From positions 4,867,375 through 4,931,374 of the forward strand of contig CAIIXF020000005.1 in the NCBI GenBank assembly GCA_903813345.2: a stretch of 64,000 nt of DNA, written 5' to 3'. The stretch is from Owenia fusiformis. Lineage: Eukaryota; Annelida; Polychaeta; Sabellida; Oweniidae. Each line of letters starts with the position of its first letter. Position 1 is the first letter of the stretch. Of the stretch, positions 33,801 through 46,700 are shown in pieces. Under the pieces are notes generated by a model. That model saw only the letters and a list, made by a program, of their open reading frames with translations, was not told the DNA's origin and made no database searches. The translations under genes were made by a program, and so were the position numbers.

Positions 33801-36800
33801 GTGATATTTTGGATCCCAGGATCACTTTTAAATTTAGAAAATTCATGTTTTCCATCTATGCAATTGTTCCCCTCTAAATCTCAAAGCTGCTCACTGCAGG
33901 TAGGCTGAGTATGAATCTTCCAGTTTGCATCAAGTGATATTATTTCCAGAAAAGAAGGAATTAGTATCAAAGTCTATCAATAGTGCAAGTTTAGTGATTG
34001 TGATAGTCTCATTTTTTAATAGATGTTGTTTCATGGTTGGTGTTTGTCAGTCGGCATTTGTAATAAATGACAGGTGGTGACATTTTGCATGGTAATGCCT
34101 TGTCTATTGCTGTGATTTACATGTATTTTATATCAGAGCTTGAGTGTCATTTTCAATAGTTACTGGACTCACATCAGAGGTTGAGTCACCTTCATTATTG
34201 TTAAAATTTCCATACTCTGATCTATATGTTTCAACAAATTAAAATAATTTATTTTTACAGAGGAATCCTGGCCATGCAATTTCTGAAGTCCTTTATGACC
34301 AGCATGTGGGTCCTAGAAAGCACATGATGTCCAACTATGAACCTGATGTGAGTACATTGTATTTTAGTGTGTTAATGTAAGTGTCTCAAGGGCAAACCTG
34401 ACCAAAAAGTATTCAAAAACATGGATAGAAATAAAAAAAGAAAATTTAAGGGAAGAACTAGTCAAAAAGAAATAATTCCCAGAATTCTTAACAAGACTCT
34501 AATGCAAAAAGACATTGCCTAAAACCCCCTTCCCTTACCCTTCAGGAATGAACACCAATTACAGTAAAAAAGAAGATCAAATTGATTCTGCATTTGCCTT
34601 GAGTTGATTGGGGCTTTCTCCAGTTCTCATGTAGAGTCAAAAAGAAGCTGACTTTAAATACTTCTTTGAAGTTGTATAGGAATAGAGTGCTCACTAGAAA
34701 ACAGTGTACAGTATTACCCACAGTCATGTACAAACAATGGCATTGTATTTATTCAAATTGTGAAGTGGTTTTAGTAATTATTGTCACAACCGGAAATGGT
34801 GACATATTCTAATTTTGTTATAGTCTCCAACTTCTTTGTTGACGCTGTCCAGCAGTTGGTGTTCGGAGTTCAGTTGTTGATATTCTGCATTTTTCATTTG
34901 GTGTTTGATACAATGGCAGCTGGTGGTGACATTTTGCACCTTGGTTTTACTAGTTATGGTTGCAATCTTACATTCCAGACCCCATTTTTGTCACAAATAG
35001 GGCAATCTCAGTTGACTCACCCCCTACAACCTATTCAGATAGCACTCCCAGCCTGTGAATCAAAGCACCCTGACCACCCTGTTCAGGCCACCATCCCACC
35101 TGAGGTGAAGAAAAGAAGAGCTCTCTGGTCTAGTGAAGATTTCCAGATAACACCACTGAAGAAATATAAAGCTGATGAGAAGAGAATACAAAGACAAAGA
35201 CAAAGCAAGACTAAACAGGAATCTGAGCAGAGAATCGAAGAAAAACATGAAATACAAACTATAAAAGACACAGATTCACATCAGGAATTAATCAGTAAAT
35301 ATTCTAAATATTTGCAACCTGAAAATGTTCCCAAAACCAACTTTAAAACTCAGATACCTGAAACCCATACACAGGATAAAGACACTTTGAATACTCAGAC
35401 ATATCCATCTCAAGTTAAAAGAAAGAGAGAAACCACAACCAATAAAGACTCCCAGTTAGCTGAGATTGTGAAATACGACAAACCAGTTGATGACTGGAAG
35501 ACACCAAATGTGAATGTTCCGACACTAGAATGTCGCTCTGTGAAGACTGTCAACTCAAATGGAGACACACCTGTTTTTGATATCCTAGATGATGCTGTAT
35601 ATAACAAAATGAACCCAGTTATTCACAAAACAGGAAAGTCGAAGGGAAATTATAATTCTAGGTTGAAGAAAGAAGAGCAAAATTCAAGGTGAGTCTGACA
35701 TATAACAGGTAAAGTTGAGCTGAGTTGAACCCAAGTACATGAATAAACTCTAAAACTTTTTTCTTAAATTTTCATGTTTTTAAAATTTACTTGCACATTG
35801 AACTCAATTAAGTCCATTTAAGATTAGCGTCAATGCCGAAAAAGTACATGTAAATTCTAACTTCAAAAATTGATATTTTGATTAAAAACAGAGATATGGT
35901 GGAAAATATATTTCACTATCGCAATACAAATCAGCTGGCCCTGATTGAAAATGTATAGCTCTAGCCCTCTTATACACATATACAGGTGCTAAATCACACC
36001 CTACAGGTACTTACTGTGTATTAAAATTGCTGATTTTATGTTTATTCAGAGGGAATACAGTTATGGAAAGTAATGAAAGTGCAGCAAAGATTCACACAGA
36101 TATAGCTGACGTCTCAATCTCAGGGTTTCAGACTGTTGGAACATTTTCTCTGGGACTTGATTTTGACTCCCAAGACAAGGAAGAAACTATTAAGGTAGGT
36201 CTAGCCAGGCAAAATTGATGATCGAATGAACTGATGATTGAAGTGATTAATTGCAATGGGTTTCATATAGTTTTATGTTAGAGATCCAGACTCCAGAAAA
36301 GTAGATCATCCCAATTTTTAAACTTTTCTTTTTTTTAAAAACAGTGGAAAATAACAAATATTTAGCATTTTAGGTAGTTTTTAAGTAGCCTTGTAGCCTA
36401 TAGTTTACAAGGTAAGTCAGAAACCCAATCCAAGAACTATCAAATGATAGTAAATACATAAACATGTACATCTGTATGTTTGTTTTTTTGTATGCAGAAA
36501 GAGCCAGATAAAGATGATCAAAATCAGCCTAGTTCTGACAAAGTTGAACCTACTACATCATTAAAAGCCCAGGATGCCAAAACAGAAACGACACCCTTCT
36601 GTAATGCGTCAGGATACAAAAACAATCTGATGGAATTTTTGGGATTTTCTACCCCTTGGAACCCTGGTCAGGACTTACCTCCTTCAACAAAACGAAAGGT
36701 TTATTATTTTTGATAGGGCTAAAACATAATTTAGACAAAATATGCCTGGTTCAAACTGCATTGTATAACACAGGTCTGTTTTAATTCAGTCAAAATTCAC

Positions 36801-39800
36801 TTCTCTGAACTAATAAGACATCATCTGTGAACAAGTCTTGAAGATGGAAAATTGAATCATTGTAATTTTAGAAATACACTGTATTTTGAATGTTATTTAT
36901 TCAGGATTCAGAAGGTGATCCCTCATCTCTGAACAAGTCTGAGACACCAGGGTCTACAAAATGTAGGTTACAGTTCCAGAATACCAGTAAGAAAGAAGAG
37001 CCTGATGCCAGCAAACAGTGTAGCATTCAACCTAGTGAATCACTAAATAAGGTAAAGCAAACTTAGCCTTCCTATGAAGTAGAGCCATTGATAGGATATA
37101 GCTGCAAGAACTGTCAATAGCGCAAACACCATTGCAGGCTGCAATAGCTCAAACTCATTGAGAGTTTTCACCAATTTTGACCTTTTTCTTGGTAAAGATC
37201 AAAGGTCAAAATGAGAAAATCTCAATAAGCTTGATAAAGGTTAGTTATCTCCATGAGTTTGAGCTATTACACTCTTTTACAACAACATACTCTTTTTGCT
37301 AGTAATAAAAAAACAAGACAAAATGTATCACATATGATTAAAGGCTTTCCTATGGTGCCTATTACTACTAAAAGGTGAAGTTCACTCTTAATGAAAAATA
37401 AATTCAACCACACAAAAAATCATTTTTTGTATCACTAGTAACAAGTAGGGGTGAGACGACAACCCGATGAGTCGAGGACTCGCGGGTTTGGGGCTTCGAG
37501 TCGAGTCGAATCGAGTCGAAGTTGATGAATCGAATCATTTTCGAGTTGAGAAAAAAATTCGAAAAAATCAAAAAAAATCAGAAAAATAGTGTCAATATGC
37601 ATGTTTTTACTCGATATTGCGTTGAATATATAAGTTTCAATGACTTGGATATGCTTGTATTAAATTATTATATTGTATGTACACATAAATGAAAGAATAT
37701 ATGTAATAAAATCAGAATAAACTTACGACGAATTGTGTTTGTTTATATTTCCGGCTTTCCACCATTGACACATTAAAAAACGAACGGTCAAAAGCGATGT
37801 TGTTCGCACTTTATCTGACTCGAAACGGATTCGAAACTCGAATCGTCATTTTCTGACTCGAATCGGATTCGACTCGAATCGGATTTTTTTCGACTCGTCT
37901 CACCCCTAGTAACAAGGTCCAAATATTTTGAAATTTTGTTGCAGCTTCTAGGCCTTGATGATGATAGTCAAGAGGTAGTCCCTGCTGGACTTGAGGATGT
38001 GGCACCAGAGACAGGGACAACAACCCCTGGTACAACAACCACTGGACATTCTATCAATATATTTGAGAATGCAACTGCTGCCAAGGCAATAATTGAGACA
38101 ATCACATCCAATGCAACACTTCACAAAAATATTGTGGGATCATGTGACCCAAAAGACACAATGCAACTGTCTTATAAAGAACATTCCTCCAGCGATATTA
38201 ATACAGAACTATGCACACTCACTGCAGAAACTGAACATAGTGCATTGAATACTGAAGGACATAGTCAACCCAGTACAGGATGTGCTGCACCAGTTGCAGA
38301 CAGTGTTTTACCTAATAAAGACAATGATCAGATTAGCACAGAACATATAGTGCATGATAGGGAATATGTTATGTCTGATATAGAATATAGGCACACACAT
38401 AGTGTACCTGATTTTGTGAAGAACCACCCAGAATATTGTGAGAAGTATTACCAAAGTGTGTCTCCAAGTGTAAGAGCTTTAATGCTCAACATGATTCAAA
38501 GTTTTGATGCAGAAACTAAAGCTGAGCAGGGAAACAATTCAAATGATCTGGTTGATACTATAGGGCAATTGAAGGAAGTGGTTCTTAAAGGGAATAAAGA
38601 ATCCAGTGATGTAGTATTGTTAAATGATACATATGTCAAACTCAGTAGTTCTGAAGGGCACAGTGAAGAAGTTGATAATGCTATTGGCAATACAACTGAT
38701 AAAGTGATCCCAGACACATCACAAGACAAGGGCAGGCATCCCAATAACCTACCTACATTGTCTTTAGATGGAGTAGAAAATGTACAATGCAAAACATGTG
38801 GATTTCGAAACAAGCAGTTAATTCATATATCTACTCAAACAAGCCCTGTGAACCAGCCTGTTACTGCTCTTGCGTTGCAGCCCATTCAGCTGAAGAATGT
38901 ATGTACAATGACTTATGAACCCCCAGGCTCTGTACCAATATTACCATTACAAGATGATACTAACCTACCAGCCTTATCAACTAGAGTATCAAAGCCAGAG
39001 GATAGTAAACAATCAGTTTTATCAGAGTCAAAGGACAATAAATTACCAGTTTTATCACAGCCAGAGGATAATAAGCTTCCAGATTTATCACAACCAAATG
39101 ACTTTAAACCATTAGTCTTATCACAGTCAGAGGACAATACACTTCCAGCCTTATCACAACCAGAGGACAATAAGCTTCCAGTCTTTTCAAACCCAGAGGA
39201 AAATGAACATCCAGAGGACAATACGCTTCAAGTTTTATCACAGCCAGAGGACAATAGACTTCCAGTCTTATCACAGTCAGATGACAATAAATTTCCAGTC
39301 CTATCCAAGCCAGATGACAATACACTGCCAGTCTTATCACAGTCAGATGACAATAAACTTCCAGGCTTATCACAGCCAGATGACAATAGACTTCCAGTCT
39401 TATCACAGTCAGATGACAATAAATGTCCAGTCTTATCACAGCTAGAGGGCAATAAACCACCAGTCTTATCACAGTCAGATGACAATAAACTTCCAGGCTT
39501 ATCACAGCCAGATGACAATAGACTTCCAGTCTTATCACAGTCAGATGACAATAAATGTAATGTCGTATCACAGCTAGAGGGCAATAAACAACCAGTCTTA
39601 TCACAGTCAGATGACAATAAACTTCCTGGCTTATCACAGCCAGATGACAATAGACTTCCAGTCTTATCGCAGCCAGATGACAATAAACGTCCAGGCTTAT
39701 CACAGTCAGATGACAATAAACTTCCAGGCTTATCACAGCCAGATGACAATACACTTCCAGCCTTATCACAGCCAGAGGACAATAAGCTTCAAATTTTATC

Positions 39801-41016
39801 ACAGCCAGATGACAATAAACTTCAAGTTTTATCACAGCTAGAGGACAATAGACTTCCAGTCTTATCACAGCCAGATGACAATAAATTTCCAGTCCTATCG
39901 CAGCCAGATGACAATACACTGCCAGTCTTATCACAGCCAGAGGACAATAAACTTCCAGTTTTATCACAACCAGAAGACAATAAACATCCAGTCTTATCAC
40001 ATCCAGAGGGCAATAAACCACCATTGTTATCACAGTCAGATGACAATAAACCACCAGTCTTAGCACAGCCAGATGACAATAAACCATTAGTTTTATCACA
40101 GCAAGATGACGATCAACTTCCAGTCTTATCACAGTCAGATGATAATAAATGTCCAGTCTTATCACAGCTAGAGGGTAATAAACCACCAGTCTTGTCACAA
40201 TCAGATGACAATAAATTTCCAGTCTTATCACAGCCAGATGACAATAAATTTCCAGTCTTATCACAGCTAGAGGGCAATAAACCACCAGTCTTGTCACAAT
40301 CAGATGACAATAATCTTCCAGTCTTATCACAGCCAGATGACAATGATCTTCCAGATGTATCACAGCCAGACGACAGTAAGCTTCAAGTTTTATCATATCC
40401 AGATGACAATAAAGTAATATCACATTCAGATGAGAATAAGCTTGCAGTTTTATCACAGCCAAATGACAATGATATCCCAGTCACATCACAGCCAAATGAC
40501 AATAATCTTTCAGTCTTATCACAGCCAGGTGACAAAAAGCTTCCAGTCTTATTACAGCTGGACGATAATAAACTTCAGATTTTATCACAATCAGAGGACA
40601 ATGAGATGTCAGTCTTATCACAACTAGATAACAATACACGTTCAGTCTTATCACAGCCAGAGGTCAATAAACTTCAGGTTTTATCACAGCCAGAAGACAA
40701 TAAGCAGGTTATCTCATCACAGCCAGACGACAATAAATTATCACAGCTAGAGGATAAGGTGAAAGACTTATCTCAGTCTGAGGAGTCGCATAAATCTCAA
40801 CCACGAAATATTGAATGCTATGTCTATTCCCAAAAACATGGACAAAATGAGAGCAAAATGCAGTTAAGATCTAGTCATGAAAATGAATTTGAGTTCAACA
40901 GTTCTAGTCAACCAGTAAATACATTGGGGAATTCTGGTGGGGAAGATGTAAACCAACGCATTGTGCCAAACTTTCATAGAAAATTACGTTCTAAGAAAAT
41001 GAAACCAAAATATTAA
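30870..41016 (+). CDS. REDIC1: REDIC1 (C12orf40) homologue with a large 11-residue repeat domain
   Basis: Vertebrate REDIC1 is a meiotic protein that stabilises recombination intermediates for class I crossovers. Ten exons keep phase: 30870-30929, 32288-32426, 32834-32984, 33245-33641, 34261-34347, 34979-35688, 36050-36194, 36498-36698, 36905-37051 and 37945-41016, giving 1702 residues. The N-terminus MNWIGGTRKLRLQDERRQQK followed by EFFERKKFASKVKK, then SQDLLQLHVVN, closely follows the human start as I recall it (MNWVGGSR, ERRKQKEYFEK, SLDLLNLYMVN). The rest is acidic, disordered-looking and poorly conserved, as expected for this fast-evolving protein. A CKTCGF...STQTSP patch lies near residues 960-975. 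Residues about 1030-1620 are tandem 11-residue repeats. Human REDIC1 is only about 650 residues, so this copy is far longer. The donor of exon 8 (AAG|GTTTAT) is weak. Neighbouring genes support the call. Confidence 0.82.
34020..34105. repeat. Dispersed GTCACCAC repeat, copy B (inverted)
   Basis: AAATGACAGGTGGTGACATTTTGCATGGTAATGCCTTG is preceded by GGTTGGTGTTTG and is the inverse of the family block described at 25690 (two strings here joined for description only in part: AGGTGGTGACATTTTGCA). It lies in intron 4 of the REDIC1-like gene. Confidence 0.5.
34830..34940. repeat. Dispersed GTCACCAC repeat, copy C (inverted)
   Basis: GTTGGTGTTCGGAGTTCAG and CAGCTGGTGGTGACATTTTGC belong to the same family. 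It ends about 40 bp before the exon 6 acceptor at 34978, so it sits right against a functional splice site. Confidence 0.5.
37446..37908. mobile_element. hAT-type MITE in REDIC1 intron 9
   Basis: The ends TAGGGGTGAGACGA and TCGTCTCACCCCTA are perfect 14-bp inverted repeats. The element is flanked by the exact 8-bp duplication GTAACAAG (37438-37445 and 37909-37916), the hallmark of hAT insertion. Repeated TCGAGTCGA/GACTCGAATCGG words near both ends look like subterminal transposase-binding repeats. There is no coding capacity. The right duplication ends only 28 bp before the exon 10 start. Confidence 0.9.
38990..40775 (+). repeat. Coding minisatellite: about fifty 33-bp units encoding LPVLSQPDDNK
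   Basis: Inside the last exon of the REDIC1-like gene, 33-bp units repeat head to tail and encode variants of (L/P)PVLSQ(P/S)(D/E)DNK. The period is kept in multiples of three, so the frame is preserved for about 1.75 kb. Variant blocks (PPVLSQSDDNK, LPGLSQPDDNR, CPVLSQLEGNK) recur in the same order, showing expansion by multi-unit duplication. Confidence 0.95.
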
Positions 41017-41334
41017 AGTGAGAAAGTGAAGTTATGGAGGATATAACGCTGACCATAGCAGAGTATTTGCAATGAGACCTTGTGTTTATAGGTAAATAGT
41101 AAAAGCAGGGTATACAAATAGGTCTAGTCAGTATCCAATTTTGTGCTAACCACTTTCATCCCCTTGTTTATTATGCCCATGGACAATTGGACATTAAACT
41201 GAAAGCTGGGAGTTTAACACACACTTGCTCTATAATGGAACTTTTTCTATCGCAATCTAGTGAAATATTGAAGAACATGAAGATACACATACTGTAGATG
41301 TATATTCTGTTCTAGATGTTTCATCACTGTTTTA
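41017..41334 (+). other. REDIC1-like 3' UTR
   Basis: Non-coding sequence follows the stop at 41016. Candidate poly(A) signals (GAAATAAA) lie in the duplicated block just downstream, near 41413 and 41508. Confidence 0.35.
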
Positions 41335-41525
41335 TATTAGTCATTGTTTTTTTTAGTCAAAGACAAATGCAAAAAAGTGTTTCAATAATAACTTGAAAAA
41401 CAAATTAAATTTGAAATAAATATTTTGATTATTAGTCACTGGGTTTTTTAGTCAAAGACAAATGCAAAAAAGTGTTTCAATAATAATTTGAAAAACAAAT
41501 TAAATTTGACATAAATATTTTGTTT
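41335..41525. repeat. Tandem duplication, 2 x 95 bp
   Basis: AGTCAAAGACAAATGCAAAA at 41355 recurs at 41450, and the flanking sequence matches through AATAAATATTTTG. Both copies carry an AATAAA, so the duplication also doubles a possible poly(A) signal of the REDIC1-like gene. Confidence 0.85.
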
Positions 41526-42866
41526 AAAGTTGTCATTGCTTTCTCCATGACTTGACTACATTATCTTCATTCTGTCTTATGTAATTAATCTAAACTGCAT
41601 CTCAATATTTTAGAACTATTTCCCAAAGGATTATCTTTACATACCAAACTATTCTGTATTTACAAATGTACATAATCCAAATTAAAATGTTATATATATT
41701 TTTTATTATTGTATATTTATCCTTGACTTGTTACATTTAACAAATATCTGTTATATGACTCACAGTGGAACATTTACAATACTTTTACAGTCATCTTATG
41801 CAGTTTCACATGTTGTATATAAATATAATATATAAGCTGATTATTATTTATAAATATAATATATATTTATATATATTTGACACTGTTAACAATAAATAGT
41901 TAATGATTATTAAATATGCTGTTTTACATCATACAAAACTGTTTACTCTTAAACATATACTATAACCACCTACTGAAGAGCTTGAAGGCCTTTGATTCGA
42001 TGTTTTAAATAAAATACTTGTTTGAGGAAGTTCCTTAAATAAAAATAATCTTAATATTATTACTGTCAGGATTACTTTTGTCAATCATACCCCAAAAGGA
42101 CTACATTGCAATTATTATATGGAAAAATATATTCATATTCTAGGTGCAAAACAAATATACATATCTTAGATTGTTTGATTTGGCTAATAAAATATGTGGC
42201 ATGTTTGGATGGTACTCTATTATTTTCTGGTTTACTCTACTGCACTAATTTATCTGAAATATACATCTATTTCACATCTATAATACGAATATATTTTTTC
42301 ATATAAAATTGTACTGTCTGAAAGTAGTCCTTTGATTGCTTTTTTAGGTTTGACTGAGGCACAATTAAAGTGAATTGCACTATATGCAAATTCTTCCAGC
42401 TGAATTCTGATATCCACTTAATTTAGCAATTTCCGGCAGTTCTAACTGCCATCTTTCTTGCTCTTGCTTTAGAAAATATAAAAGAAGTGGGAGATCTTCG
42501 ATAAAAAATATATGAAATCTCAGTCTGCAAAAAACATGACTCTGGCTTTTTTGTTTATTGTTTATCTTAAAGGAACCACTGACATTAAACTATGAGTCAA
42601 ACATGGTGGTTGAATATAAAATATGGCAATACCTCACATCAATATGTAGCAAACATGTATCTGTGTTTTTGCCTAATCTAGATTGACTTTCAATCATGCC
42701 TTTTTAAATCAATTTCTGCACTTTGAAGAGAGTCTGTCTGACTGTCTCCATGGGCTTTCAACAGAAACCCACGTTGTCTCCAAGTATGGAGGGTTTGAAC
42801 TGTAGTGAACAAATGACTTCAAAATAGTATGAAATGAGTATATATGATTTGAATAATATGTATAAA
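41526..42866. other. Intergenic, no gene seen
   Basis: Very AT-rich, with a TATATAAATATAAT run at about 41815-41880. No coding sequence recognised. Confidence 0.35.
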
Positions 42867-43000
42867 ACTAGAAAGTGGCAATTCCAAAGAGTAGCAAATC
42901 CCAAAGAACATTCCTAGTGTATTCTGCACTGACAGACAACCAGGTGGATAGACAGAGAACTTAACTATATCCCAATCAAACTTCTCTTGTCAGAACATAA
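42867..43000. mobile_element. Pearl-like element, copy 3 (short)
   Basis: The left end ACTAGAAAGTGGCAATTCC plus AGTAGCAAATCCCAAAGAAC is followed after only about 100 bp by the right-end words CTATATCCC and AACTTCTCTTGTCAG. The core repeats are missing. Confidence 0.6.
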
Positions 43001-43574
43001 TATCTCTAACAAGGCATTAACATAACAAAATGGCACTGCTTGTTTGCATTAATATTTGTTATGCAAAACGCAGACACCAAACACAAGTCACAAACTTTAT
43101 GATTTTATGGTTTATACATCCATTTTGAACATCCATTTAATACACACATAAAAGTTCAATAATATTGTTTACATGTATAAAGCCATGAATCATGATTAAC
43201 ACATTCAATATATTACATGTATTAAGCATCACAAAAATGATATGACTATATTTGGCGACAATTTATTCAACCTTAAAACTCCCCCAAAATGAGTTAAAAA
43301 TTAATAAGTACTGGTGCCTCGTAAATTAAAATCGTTGGTTTGTTTTGTTAATGTTGACATTTAATCTATAATTTTACAGCGCATCATCTTTCACCACATT
43401 TTCTGTCTCTATATGGTTTTCTCTCCAACCAGACACGAAAATTTTATTTTAATTTTTTTTAAATTTTTCCATGGGCTTTCAACTAGAATTGAAAGCCAAT
43501 GATTTTTCACATCCACCCTCATTATATATAGGCCACATGCATCAGTAATGAATGGAGTATAATCATTAATCTTA

Positions 43575-43622
43575 TTCCAGGCTTATCACAGCCAGATGAC
43601 AATAGACTTCCAGTCTTATCAC
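43575..43622 (+). repeat. Isolated copy of the REDIC1 coding minisatellite
   Basis: Forty-eight bases (TTCCAGGCTTATCACAGCC through CAGTCTTATCAC) are identical to units inside the REDIC1 repeat (for example near 39360 and 39490). Yet they lie in non-coding DNA about 2.6 kb past the REDIC1 stop and about 100 bp past the SLC2A13 stop. Confidence 0.9.
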
Positions 43623-43716
43623 TGTTCAAAGTGTAAAATGTAAGGATTTCTCAACACGGATAAATCATCTTATCCAATTAAACTAGAATTAAACCAGCCA
43701 CAGATGGCATCAGAAT

Positions 43717-46700
43717 TTAGTCACCATCTCCCGAGTCTGCATCTGACTCCCTATCGTTACTATTGATCCCTCGTATATGTACATACTGCACTGTTTTCTC
43801 ATCATCCACTATAGGTGGCCCTGAGGTGCCACACCATGAGTGGGCAAATAGTCCCTCTACTTCCTCCAAACTTCGCCCCTTAGTCTCTGGTAGGACAACA
43901 CCCAGGAACACTAGCCCTAGTAGTGTTATGCCTGCATACAACCAGAATGTACCTGCAAGAAAAAGATGGACATTTTTTCTTAACACAAATTTGATGAACA
44001 CTTTAAGAATTTCAGTTTTCATAAAAAGTGGTGAATATGAACCTGAATGATATTTTTTTCAATTGTGAACCTGCTTTTAATTAAAAAAATAGCACACTAG
44101 TGTGCTAATATATGTAATAATTCATAAGTAATAATTCTTCAATTTAGCCTTGATGTAGCCTACAGTTACTGCATAAGATTTAATCTTCTGCCTCATACAA
44201 TGGTGATGTGCACCTACCAAATCTTGTGATAGCTTCAGTGAGACTAAGGAATGTCATGGAAACAATGAGATTACATATCCAGTTGGTTGATGTGGCTAAA
44301 GATACCCCTGTACTCCTGGCCCATAGTGGGTAAATCTCAGAGTTGATGGTCCATGGCATAGGACCCATACCTGGAATATATCAAAGAGGGTTAGTTCAGG
44401 TTATCGCATTAGATTGAAAAGTGAATGTGGCTAGAGATACCGGAGTGCTTTGGCTAATCATTGATGGTAGTCTAATATTTTAAATTCACTTTTTTATTTC
44501 AAGTTTTGATAAAGACAGAAAAATGATGATGCAATAACTATGAATTTAAAATTCAATATATTAGGTTACCTGGAGCAAAGAAGATGAGATACAGGGCCAG
44601 AGCTAATACACACATCCAAGCATAGTCAGTGGGGCAGTAGTCATAGGCCCAACTCATGTTAGGCTTCATGCTCATATGGTTACACCTCCCCACTGATGCT
44701 GTAAGAGGGTTCTCGAAACCCCTGGGTAGGCATGAACCATTTGCTGGTCCATCTAGCTGGTCAATATAGCAATAGCCACAGTCCAGTGACTGCATACAGG
44801 AATTACAGGTGCTGTAAGTACATGTATAATAGTCTAGTTGTAATTGTGTGTGCATGGATGTTCTTATATTGTAAACAGGGAGATGCAATTTAATTATTAT
44901 ATTATGGAGATGCAATTTACTTATGTTTTGTCCAATATGATGCTATTTACCTAAATTGCATGCATTAATTAGTTGCTATTTTAAACATTAGGTGCAGCGA
45001 GATACATTTAGTATTTTATTTGCATGGAGAAGCTATTAAAATACATTGTATGCATGGACAGATGGAGAGGTGGATTTAATTATTTAAAGCGTGGAGTTGC
45101 TATTTTAAGTATTTACCTATATTGTGTGCATGGTGAGGATATTTTCTCTACTATATCTATCTTTGGTGAATTGGCAGCAGCCATCTGGAACCCCATTGCA
45201 AGCCATATTAGACTGACCACTGCACCTGTTAATGTGTGGATGAAAGTGCATGTAATAGTAGAGTAAAATAATTAAACTGCCTCAATTAGGATTTACTCGG
45301 ACAAACAGCATAATAAAACAAGGCATCAACATGCAAAATGTCACCACCCGCCATTTGTTACAGACATTGAATGCCAAACACCAACCACTGAAGACCAACC
45401 ACCAACTGCCAAACACCATCCACAAAAAGTCACTATAACAATAACTACTGGTATTACAATACAAATATGTCACAACTTGTGGTGGTGACATAAAAATTGT
45501 GTTGGTAACATAAAAACAAAATAACCCAAGACCTATTATTACCACCTTGCCAGGCCAGTTCTAGGGGTTTTAGTGCTAGTTTAGAAGGCATTCATTTTAC
45601 TATATCGACCTAAGAAATATGTGACATCATAGTGGTGGTCAAGAATGCATTTAACGACTGGTCGAGAATCCATTTAAAGACCGGCAATTTTCCCCGGGAA
45701 ATTAGATATCGTTTAGTGCGTAAGATTTTCTTGCTGTTTCAGTCCTGGTCGTTAACGTTGGTAATAATACTAATAACGTCATTTCTGCGGGCAATATAGT
45801 GAAATATTGGACCTTGGGTGTTTGGCCCTCAGTCCAATATTTCACTATATTGCCCTTCGAAATGACGTTATTGTACTATTAACATGCTAAACACATAATG
45901 TGAATTAATCATTTCTCTTACTCTCTTCAATCTCTCTCTTGTCACATCATTGAATGTATCTATTAGAACTAAAAGCAATATGAAGCAGGAGATTTTCTCT
46001 ATCTCCCTGGAGAGAGCTGCTGAATGTAAATTATTATTTTGTACGGTTTAGCAGACTCATAAATGTCGTAATTAAGTTATCAGGGTGTCTAGAGTGATAA
46101 TGGCTGTGAAAGAGGTCGGAACCACCTTTTTCTATTTGAACAATCATTCACTATTGGACTGACACAATTGTCAACCATTATTCTCATAAATAAAATAAAA
46201 CAGTGTTGTGATGAACTTCCTGTCTTTAAAGAGCAATAAAAACAATGTAACGAATAAAAATAACAAAGATTCATAAAAATAATTATGAATAAAAATGATT
46301 TTTAAATGAATTTATTTCATATCTAAGCATTATCAGCTTTTGCTGGAAAAAATTTAGTCATTATCATTTCAATAAAAAAATATATCCATTAGCATTTCAA
46401 TAAAAATAAAATTGTTTTTTTTCATTTAATCTGTTAACTAGAAACATACTTGACTCAAAAGGTTTCCATGATGCAAATATGAAGAAACATTAAACGCTAA
46501 CAATGTCACGCAATCTTTACTAGCTGTATGTTTACCTCTTACATCCAAGTGGGTTTTATAACAGCTGATTACAGAGCAAGTTGAACTTTATTGTCACATT
46601 GTCATTTCCTTATGCATGATCATATGTCAAAGCTTTGATTTCCCCAGGCACTATTATGGCCTCACATTTCACTTTTCTAAGAAGTCAGAAGGATTGAGAA

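Noticed and set aside
34781-34978. Upstream part of the open frame before REDIC1 exon 6 (hydrophobic stretch)
   Set aside because: It translates a dispersed repeat and intron; the acceptor CTTACATTCCAG at 34978 keeps phase 0 with the previous exon, so this is not coding.
39104-40462. A 452-codon open frame on the minus strand and several other open frames within the REDIC1 last exon
   Set aside because: They are shadows of the 33-bp coding repeat; any stop-free frame stays open because the period is a multiple of three. Splicing, phase and neighbours support only the plus-strand frame.
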